From positions 47,802,001 through 47,866,000 of the forward strand of contig OZ231126.1 in NCBI GenBank assembly GCA_965153355.1: 64,000 bases of DNA. The letters run 5' to 3'. Of this stretch, positions 10,398 through 18,300 are shown piece by piece (positions within the stretch are counted from its first letter, which is position 1; every line of letters starts with the position of its first letter). Below the pieces are notes generated by a model. The model ran no database searches, was not told the origin of the DNA, and worked only from the letters and a program-made list of their open reading frames with translations. The stretch is from Flaccisagitta enflata. Its lineage: Eukaryota > Chaetognatha > Sagittoidea > Aphragmophora. A program made the translations under genes and the position numbers.

Positions 10398-11803
10398 TCA
10401 CTTTTCAGTCTCATTCTTTCATTCAGACTTTCAGTCGTAATAGACGGATCATCGATCGGTGGCTGATTTTGCAGCTCTGAATTTATGTTAATGAGAGCCA
10501 AAATTGTTTCATATATTTCATTTCTATTCATACCAATGCTAGACCTCGTCTGAATGCCATTTGCGTCATTCATCTCAATTGCATCTTTTATTTGAAATGC
10601 TACATTCTCAGTTAGCGAGTTCGCAGAGAGCAAATTCTCGCCTTCTATCCTTTTTCCTTCCATGTAAAGTTCATGGAACTGATTTTTATCAAAAGTTTTA
10701 GGCTCAGGAGCCCCGTAGAGATACCAATCCCTAGCTTCTGCCCCTTTCACCTCCTCTATCGTGAACACTTTGTTTTGTTTTGTCTTAATTTCCATAGGTT
10801 TTTTCATTTTATGATACAAATGGCTCAATCTTTCTGCTATTTTGTCCTTTGAATTGTCACATACATGCCTGTTGGCCTTTGCCTTAAAGGCTGGACGAGA
10901 AATTTCAAGAATATCAAAAATGTTTTTTATTTCTTTTATTTTCTCTGTTTCTAGGAATTTTAGTATTCTAGCCTCAGATCTTTTCTGCATCTCCCTTGAT
11001 ACAATTTTAGTTGGATCGGAACACCCACAGTCGATCTCAGATACACCCTCAATAATGGTTTCCTTTTTGGTTGTTATTGCCTCCTGCAATTCGGTCACAA
11101 TTTTGTCAATCAGTTCGAGATAAATCAGATGATTAAAGCCTTGAGAGTTTTCTAATTCTTCTCCCCCCATCACAGCAGCTTCCATCATAGAGGTGAGTAA
11201 GTAAATGCGATCTCTAACAAAAAGCGGTACCTTTGGCTCGATTTTCATGCATTCATCTAACAGTTGTGTCATAGATTGGTGAAACTTTATTTCTAGTTTG
11301 CCTTCTCTATTGATCTCTATTGTCGCGTTATTGCAACGGGATTCCATGAAACATTCTTTCTTTGATACTTCAACCTTACCGTTCGAAGTGCTGTAATCCG
11401 GGTTTACAGGTCCTAACGTCGTTGATGGGGTCCTTTCATCGACGTTAGCAGGGTTTTGACCCTTCGTGGAATCGTGTCGATCCATTGGCGTCTTTTCACT
11501 TACCTGTCTTTTATGTAAAGATATGTCTGACTCTTTTCTCTCAAAGATGCCCAAGTCCATTTGTAAGACTGGTGGGAGAGTCTCAGACATTCCAGGAAAG
11601 ATTCTATGCCTGTCTATGTGATTCACTGTGGTGATCAGCCTAGCAAACCGCACAAGGCACAGAAAAAGATATAAAGATAAAAGAATCAAGAATTTAAACA
11701 AATAAAGGACTGGACTCGGATCGTAAGCGATTAAGAGAAGTCCTATCCCTCCGAGCTGAATCGATAATACAGTGAAAATTGATTCACTTGTCACGCTATT
11801 CAT
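10301..11803 (-). CDS. Retroelement ORF3, 500 aa, membrane-anchored, unknown
   Basis: The frame starts at the ATG of an ATGA overlap with ORF2. Two hydrophobic segments near the N-terminus (about residues 10-27 and 32-50) predict membrane anchoring, and a long hydrophilic, largely helical and charged region with scattered cysteines follows. I see no protease, fusion peptide, furin site or signal-peptide plus C-terminal anchor layout, so it does not look like a retroviral envelope. Its last 97 nt overlap the frame of ORF4, which is in the -1 frame relative to it. I found no canonical X-XXY-YYZ heptamer in the overlap, so how ORF4 is reached is unclear. The 500-codon open frame argues that it is maintained by selection or recently inserted. 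Confidence 0.65.
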   Translation of the reverse strand: MNSVTSESIFTVLSIQLGGIGLLLIAYDPSPVLYLFKFLILLSLYLFLCLVRFARLITTVNHIDRHRIFPGMSETLPPVLQMDLGIFERKESDISLHKRQVSEKTPMDRHDSTKGQNPANVDERTPSTTLGPVNPDYSTSNGKVEVSKKECFMESRCNNATIEINREGKLEIKFHQSMTQLLDECMKIEPKVPLFVRDRIYLLTSMMEAAVMGGEELENSQGFNHLIYLELIDKIVTELQEAITTKKETIIEGVSEIDCGCSDPTKIVSREMQKRSEARILKFLETEKIKEIKNIFDILEISRPAFKAKANRHVCDNSKDKIAERLSHLYHKMKKPMEIKTKQNKVFTIEEVKGAEARDWYLYGAPEPKTFDKNQFHELYMEGKRIEGENLLSANSLTENVAFQIKDAIEMNDANGIQTRSSIGMNRNEIYETILALININSELQNQPPIDDPSITTESLNERMRLKSEWQRKVWSFFKEWQTQKPLSCKCNLAANTLKK

Positions 11804-11946
11804 AAACGTCTCTGATGTCTACAAATGAACTGGTAGCAACATAAAGTTAAGTAAATGAATATGATTGCTAACACGAATGTTATCAAGGCTGTCTCTATTA
11901 CCGTTGATCTTTCTTTTTCCAGTCTATGAGTAACATTCAAGTTCAT
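11800..11946 (-). CDS. Retroelement ORF2, 48-aa single-span membrane protein
   Basis: A 48-residue frame begins at the ATG inside TAATG (11946-11944) and ends at the TGA inside ATGA (11802-11800). It is therefore locked between ORF1 and ORF3 by overlaps at both ends. Residues about 19-41 are a continuous hydrophobic span, the N-terminal part holds an NVT glycosylation sequon (residues 4-6), and the C-terminus is basic (RHQRRL) after two cysteines. By the positive-inside rule the short tail would face the cytosol. The size and layout resemble small viral membrane proteins such as viroporins, but that is only an analogy. It is too short for usual ORF cut-offs, and chance cannot be fully excluded. 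Confidence 0.5.
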   Translation of the reverse strand: MNLNVTHRLEKERSTVIETALITFVLAIIFIYLTLCCYQFICRHQRRL

Positions 11947-12212
11947 TAATAATCCTCGTCCTCAAAAACTATTTGCCTAAACCACTTAAATATTAATCTA
12001 CCGTTTACTTCTTCCAAGCTAAGCAGCTTTTTTATTACCCTTGGTTTACTTCTTAGGACAGGTACTAAGAACGTAGACAGAAACTTACGAATTATACTAG
12101 AGATGAGTGTATTTCCAAAAGAAATAATCTCACTTTTATTTTTTCTTCTTACATGCACGTCTGTCTCAGTACAGATGACTTCTATATTACCGAGTTCAAC
12201 AACTTTACTCAT
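11946..12212 (-). CDS. Retroelement ORF1, 88 aa, unknown
   Basis: This is the first reading frame after the primer-binding site, with a leader of about 190 nt. It starts at an ATG that has an in-frame TAG two codons upstream, so the start is fixed. The protein is small and ends in an acidic tail (FEDEDY). Its middle has an amphipathic or weakly hydrophobic stretch (about residues 36-52) followed by basic residues. I recognise no domain. The TAA stop shares its last A with the ATG of ORF2 (TAATG), which suggests that ORF2 is translated by stop-restart coupling. It may be an accessory protein. No family assignment is possible from sequence alone. Confidence 0.5.
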   Translation of the reverse strand: MSKVVELGNIEVICTETDVHVRRKNKSEIISFGNTLISSIIRKFLSTFLVPVLRSKPRVIKKLLSLEEVNGRLIFKWFRQIVFEDEDY

Positions 12213-12399
12213 CGCCTAGGAACCGGCAATAAATGTCGTCCTAAAAGGCGATAGAATCTAGGAAAAAGCACTCTTTACTTTAGCTACGACCTTAGGGTGT
12301 TTCACTCTAGATGATCAGGATAAGTCCTTTGATTAGTGTTTATTAAGATTCATCAAATTGCTATTAGGTTGTGTTAATTTATTTAAGCTATACAGTAGT

Positions 12400-12412
12400 A
12401 CCGCTGCCACCA
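12400..12412 (-). promoter_or_regulatory. Primer-binding site, tRNA-Leu
   Basis: The minus strand reads TGGTGGCAGCGGT, the complement of a 3' end ACCGCTGCCACCA. That is the 3' end of animal leucine tRNAs of the AAG type (CCGCTGCCA plus CCA, from known tRNA sequences). It sits five bases past the proposed LTR end, the usual place for the minus-strand primer of an LTR retroelement. The match stops after 13 nt. Confidence 0.65.
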
Positions 12413-12538
12413 TAAATTGTGTATATATATTAACTTGATCTTACTTAGTTTAATAGGTTCTAGTATAGCTAAAATTTAGTTCAACCTAGTTGTCATAGGG
12501 CAGCAATAATAAGATGTTTTTAAATGCTACAATATGAA

Positions 12539-12544
12539 TTTATT
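12539..12544 (-). terminator. LTR polyadenylation signal AATAAA
   Basis: AATAAA on the minus strand in the second half of the candidate LTR, downstream of the TATA box and upstream of the CA end. This is where the R/U5 border of an LTR would lie. In this 5' copy the signal should be bypassed; the 3' copy would end the genomic RNA. Confidence 0.45.
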
Positions 12545-12886
12545 GAATTAAGAAGTTAAGTATATTTAGCATATGATGAATCTTGGTTGTGGTAATAAGT
12601 AGTTTTGAGTTGCTACTAAAGACTAAGACAGAATTTAATTCTGAAGTCTGTCCTAAGGAGAATGGAAGATATAAGAAAAGACAACCTTACTATTTAGACT
12701 TTATCTAGTCTTAGCCAAGATGAATATCTGCTGGCTATAAAGACTGATGGTCTCACAACTTAGTCTATATGAAAACTCAAGACTTGTGATACACCTTAGT
12801 CTCTTTCCTCGAAAGCTCAAGATGAAATTTCTTCCGTCTAGTAGAGCTCAAATCCAGGAAGGATCTCTTCTCAGCTATTGGGGGGG

Positions 12887-12894
12887 TTTTTATA
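12887..12894 (-). promoter_or_regulatory. TATA box in the LTR
   Basis: TATAAAAA on the minus strand, about 155 nt from the LTR start. Transcription would begin about 30 nt further on, near 12865, and define the start of R. The position fits an LTR promoter. No other core promoter motif was confirmed. Confidence 0.5.
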
Positions 12895-13050
12895 CTACGT
12901 AGCCTTCCACGAGACCGTTGCGTGAAATTTCTCGAAGAGTCACGCAACCGATTTTGGGTTTCCCCAAAATCTAAAAATAGCAACATAGGAATGTTGGTCT
13001 AAGGAGGGTAGAGAGTGGAAGGAGAGAGGGGTTCCAGATTATTTAACACA

Positions 13051-14039
13051 TACCCCTCAAAAAAAATTTTGAAAATTTATAGATTCAAAATGTTTTCCAA
13101 AAAAAAATGTGCTTACAAAAATTTTTTAAAAAAATTTTTTTTTTAAAAAAATCAAGATTAAAAAAATTTGTTAAAAAAAAAAAAGCTGTATCAAAAATTT
13201 GTGATAAAATTTTTCTTGAAAAAAATTCTTAAGTCCAGGAAATAATGTTACTAGATACATCATAAATACCCTTATATTTTCTTAACCAATACTCAGAATT
13301 TACTGAAATCTTGCAGGGGAGCTTTAATTGATGCAATAAACCTAAACAACAAGTTTGAACAACATTGGTGGACCTTTACTACCCTTCCCCTATGTAAATT
13401 GCACAAGTCCAAGAATTAATATTACTACAAAAATAATAGGCAAAGGGTATCAAATATTTATGAATGTTGTTGAAAGTTGGTACACAGGTTAGTAATGCCC
13501 CAAAAACAACACTGACCAAGTTTCATCAACATCTGAGTTGTGGTTCTCAAGTTTTTAAGGGTTGACACGACGACGACGAACACACGACTCACTACACGAT
13601 CAAGGCTATGTTATAGTCCTCGACGTAAACTGATCGTCGAGGACAAAAATCTTTAAGATGAGCGCAATTTGGTTTCTGTAGCTTTAGTCGTTTAGAAGTT
13701 ACAAATAAAAAAATAAACCTATATCCAAAATGATTGATTCTGCAAAGTTAGTTTAAAATATGTGAAACCAAATCATCTTTTACAAAATAAAAAGCTATAC
13801 AGAGAGCTTGAAATATACAAAACTCGAATCATCAGTAAGGTAAAGACATCATATTACCCCCTTGTACTTTCAGTATGAGGTTTTGGTCAATGCCTAGTGA
13901 ATTGATCAATGAATTGCCCAGGTGTCGGTATACTTTTTTCCAAGATTGTAGACGGTATCTACTGTAATTTGAGGAATATGTGACATTTCGGCTTCTTAAC
14001 GACATGATGCCTCATTCATTCCTAAATCTTTTAACACAG
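13051..14039. other. AT-rich stretch with a perfect hairpin, no gene seen
   Basis: This lies between the LTR and the first plus-strand exon. It starts with homopolymer-rich A/T sequence (to about 13,250) followed by repeat-like sequence. At 13616-13644 is a perfect 10-bp hairpin (GTCCTCGACG, 9-nt loop, CGTCGAGGAC), preceded by a short ACG-rich run (13,565-13,580). A pyrimidine-weak but usable splice acceptor (ACACAG) ends it at 14,039. I see no open frame with coding character. Confidence 0.5.
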
Positions 14040-15246
14040 CTGTTGTTCCGTCCACCACATCTCCGGCGATAAATCGAGGCAAAACCCGCAAAAAGCAATC
14101 CCCGTCCGTCGCGCATCCCGTTGTTCTCAAAGGCTACTTGTCATCACACGGGCGCGATCAGTGGGGGAAACCGAATCGCGTCATCGGTGGCCAAACCAAA
14201 ACCATAATTATCAATCACGATCCTGATCCTGCTCTAGATTTCTACAATACAAAAACGAATCGAACTTTCTTTAAAATCCGCCCATGGGCGCCACACACGC
14301 CCGAACAACACTTTTGCGACAACGTCGAGTGCAGCCTGATCTACGTCCTGTGTGGCTTCTCAATCGTCTTTGTGTCAGCCTTTATCTACATAGCTTGCTG
14401 CGAAAGACGCAAAGTCACTCGTCAAATGCGAGCGCAGCAACGACGACAAATGTTTGATAGACGGGGATCGCAATCGATTTTTACCAGTGACAGCGGCAAC
14501 CTAACCGACATATCCAACGGAGTTGGCGACAGTGGGGAAGTCTTCCATGAACATCCGCCGCCACCGCCATCGTATTGGTCCAGTCAGGGGACAACGCGGC
14601 CCGCTCACTGCGGATATTTCAGAAATTCGTCCAGTTCAAGCACCACGGCTAGTGGTAGGTCGCTGCGATGGTGGCCCATTTCTCTCTGGGACAGTCTGCA
14701 GAATCCACTTCGAACGCTGCAACTGGACGTCCGAGAATTTGTCGACTCAAATCCGCCACAAAGGTAATGACCTATGACTATGAACAGGATCAACATACTA
14801 ACAGACAGAAGCAACTTTAGATAATGAAAAAGACAAAGAAAAAGAAATACGGAGAATGAGACAAAGGAAGAGAGACTTGCGGGGGGGGGGAGCCAAATGA
14901 ACATAAGAGAAACAAGGAAAGAAAATCAGAAAGAAAATAAGAAAACAAGGCCGGTCTAATACACGGCTACCCAAGTCGCGTGTGGGTGGGCAGGAGCGAT
15001 GTTAAAGACTAAATGAGGTCGCCCAAGGGCAATAAGTGGTCGGCGATACCCGTTGCCCTGCTTTGCATGATTGTCAATCGGAGCGAGAGGAAGCAAGACA
15101 GACGGACCACCCAACCAACCAATCGACATAGCAGACCACACAGTTGCCTGCGACATGGCGGATTATAAAGCCGCTTGCACGCGGCTCTTGAGATGAAAAA
15201 AGACCAAGAAACACAAAATCCAGTCATCCAAAGATCACACATGGTC

Positions 15247-15336
<90 letters not shown>

Positions 15337-18300
15337 AACGGAGAGAGAAATTCACTTCCATGACATACATTCCCTCGTATCACATACATTCCTCCGTATC
15401 ACTATGGCAAAATTAAGACATCTTTTTTCACATGGTCTTATTATAACGAACGACTCAAAATCATCCTTGTTTCTAGTCTCACGAGGGACTCATATCGCCT
15501 TCCTCTCGGTGTCTTAAATTGGAAGCAGATTGTGTCGCTGGCTTAGGAAAACCACATGGGAAATCAAAAGAGTTGATCCTAGTCCTCTTCGACATGGAAT
15601 TTCCGCGATAGAAAACCATCCAAAGTCATTCATTTTCTTCTCATCTCTCTCACACCACTCAGCATTTTCTAATTCTAGTCTGTCTCGAGAGAGCCCAAAA
15701 CGCATGAGACTGACATTTATTCAAGGCAACAGCGAAATCGAAAAGTTCTGTTTTCATCCTATTTTTAAGTGCGTCCTCGCACTTCTATAAGAGGTCATGT
15801 CCGTTGGTCAGTCAGTTGGTCGGTCGGTTGGTCGGTCACGCAAACGTTTGCAATGCGCAGAACGGCTGATTTTGACGTATTTCTTCATTACTACGTATCA
15901 CCTTTCATGCCTCACCACATTCATGTTTATTCATTCATTCATTCATTCATATATTCGTTCATTCATCAAAAACGTTCATTCACAAAATCTTAATCAAGCG
16001 AGGTGCACTTATTGGCCTTCACTTGGCCTTGTTTCAATATCACATGCGAATTCTCTTGACTGACTCAATAACTCAACAAAAACTCAACTACATAGCTAAA
16101 ATATCTAATGAGAACTCAACCGACCAACCAACTACTTAACCGATCAGCCATTCGACCAATTGAACAACCAACCGACCGACCGACCCAATTCCACCACAAC
16201 TAACCAGGTAATGAAAGCACCCCGAAAATGAGCAGGAATGACGAGCGAATGACATAATAACTGATTTAACTAAAGCTAGTGAAATATAATAATCACCAAT
16301 AGTAAAATCTGGCGCGATATTCCACAATATTTGCATCTTGATTCTGACAATTTCATTTTGAGTACAGGACGTGAGACCATAAGCCAGAAGAACAAAGGAA
16401 TTAAGCAAAACCTGCTTGTGTTTTCCAGGGCATAGCTTGCATTGACTACAAGGCCGTATGAGTACTATTGGAAGTTAATACAAGTCTTAGACGGACTGAC
16501 AGAAGCGGAAATGTGCGTTTTCATACTTATTCCACTTGAGCATCTTGTCACGACGTACCGACAGACCAAAGGACGGTAAAAAGCCTCATGGGGAGTCGCT
16601 GTCGAGCCACTAAAAATATCGACTACTTGGTTTCCTTTGGTGGATGAAAAGTTAATCTTAGCTATTTTCCGCTTGTCTGCTACCTTGAAGCCAAGCCTCA
16701 GGACGACCGGCGCAGTGGGGACAAAGATGGGGGTTAGTTTTCCATCAGAAATGGCAACAGTTTCTACTGTAGAAACGAGATCCGGCCATCCAACCAAGTG
16801 GAAAGTACAACAACTGTGCTGTCGATGTATTCGATTTCGGTCCAGTCATTTCACTGCAAATGTCTCCACGTTCCATGTGTCAGGACATGTGATTTCTAAG
16901 AAAGGGTTATTCTACGTATCAGGTTTACAGGCATATATTATTGACTTCTCACTGGAGACAAGTGTGTTAGGAACACTGTGTTCCAGATGGTATGCAATCT
17001 ACCTTCTATTTCTCTGCTCTCCTTGGACACGGACTTGTGACTATATAAGAGGCTTTTTATGAACTGTGAGTCCGACCGTACTATGTAACGCCAGAGTGCA
17101 AAAAGGCGCATTCCGCCTCTAGAACCCCCCCCCCCCACAGCGTCTGCGTCGATACTGTAACCGCGCGTTACTATTTAATTTTGTATCCCTTCGCATTACC
17201 TTTTGATTCCGTATTTCTGAGTTAAATTATGCCTTTTCTCAGGCAGCCAATGGCGGTCAACCTTAACGTAGCACATTCCATTCCTCAGCTCTACATCCAA
17301 ATGATAATCAAATGAATTCATGATCGGGTAGAATGACCTCGAAAGGCACCGCCTCGGCAACGCCTGCCTGCCTTTCGCTTCTGTCTGAGATTAATGGTTC
17401 TGTCGCCTCGGCGTTTCTCATTTGCGATCTATTCAATTGTACGGTTTACCGAACGCGCGCGGCAGGGCAGAACAAAAGCCATAATTCACACAAAAGAAAA
17501 GCTGCGTGAATTAAACCGAACAAAAAAAGCAAAGATCTTGTTTTGAATCGCGCACATGCAAAATACTCATCATATGGTATGTATACTATGTATATATCTA
17601 ACACACAAGTCTTTTCACATTACCAAGTCTTTTCACATTACCAAGTCTTTTCACATTACCAAGTCTTTTCACATTACCAAGTCTTTCCACATTACCAAGT
17701 CTTTTCACATTACCAAGTCTTTCCATTACCAAGTCTTTTCATTACCAAGTCTTTTCACACATTACCAAGTCTTTTCACATTACCTTTTCACATTACCATG
17801 TCTTGTTTTTCACATTACCAAGTCTTTTCACATTATTTCATTTTTCACATTACAAGTCTTTTCACATTACCAAGTCTTTTCACATTACCAAGTCTTTTCA
17901 CATTACCAAGTCTTTTCACATTACCAAGTCTTTTCACATTACCAAGTCTTTTCACATTACTAGGTCTTTTCACATTACTAGGTCTTTTCACATTATCCAG
18001 CCTTCCATCCATTGATCTGACACGCAGTCATCGCATAGATCTATTACCCACAAATCCCATTCCTGAGAGTCGTTCGGAATTTCTACCCCTGCCCAACCAC
18101 AACCCGCCCCTTTATTTACCACCAATCCACTTCTTATAACGTTATAAGTAACATCTACCAGGTTCAAAAGCAAGACGTTGCCCGTCAGAACAACATCGTT
18201 CAAGTTAATGATCATTTTTAGTTGCGGACACGCAACTCTATAAGAGGCTTTGTCGGTCTGTTGGTCCATTGGTCCGTGGTCATCGAGTTGAAAAGTGGGA

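Larger units (their letters stand above)
12418..13048 (-). repeat. Candidate 5' LTR of the retroelement
   Basis: Read on the minus strand, this block starts TGTTAAAT and ends TACACA, so it has the TG...CA ends of an LTR. It contains a TATA box (TATAAAAA, 12894-12887) and, about 350 nt later, AATAAA (12544-12539), the order expected for U3, R and U5. Five bases after its end lies a primer-binding site for tRNA-Leu. The matching 3' LTR is outside the window, so the outer border is chosen from the TG dinucleotide only (13050 is an alternative) and no target duplication can be tested. The short open frame inside it (12986-12777) is not a gene. Confidence 0.6.

Noticed and set aside
10301-11803. 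ORF3 as an envelope protein
   Set aside because: Its membrane spans are N-terminal and there is no signal peptide with C-terminal anchor, fusion peptide or furin site; in retroelements env lies after pol.
12777-12986. 69-codon minus-strand frame in the LTR
   Set aside because: It lies across the TATA box of the candidate LTR and has no domain.
16465-16797. 110-codon minus-strand frame
   Set aside because: No domain, no splice support, inside an intron of the opposite strand; could be an old element fragment.
17543-18139. 198-codon repeat protein (SLFTLP/SFHITK)
   Set aside because: It only reads through the 18-bp minisatellite, whose period is a multiple of three.
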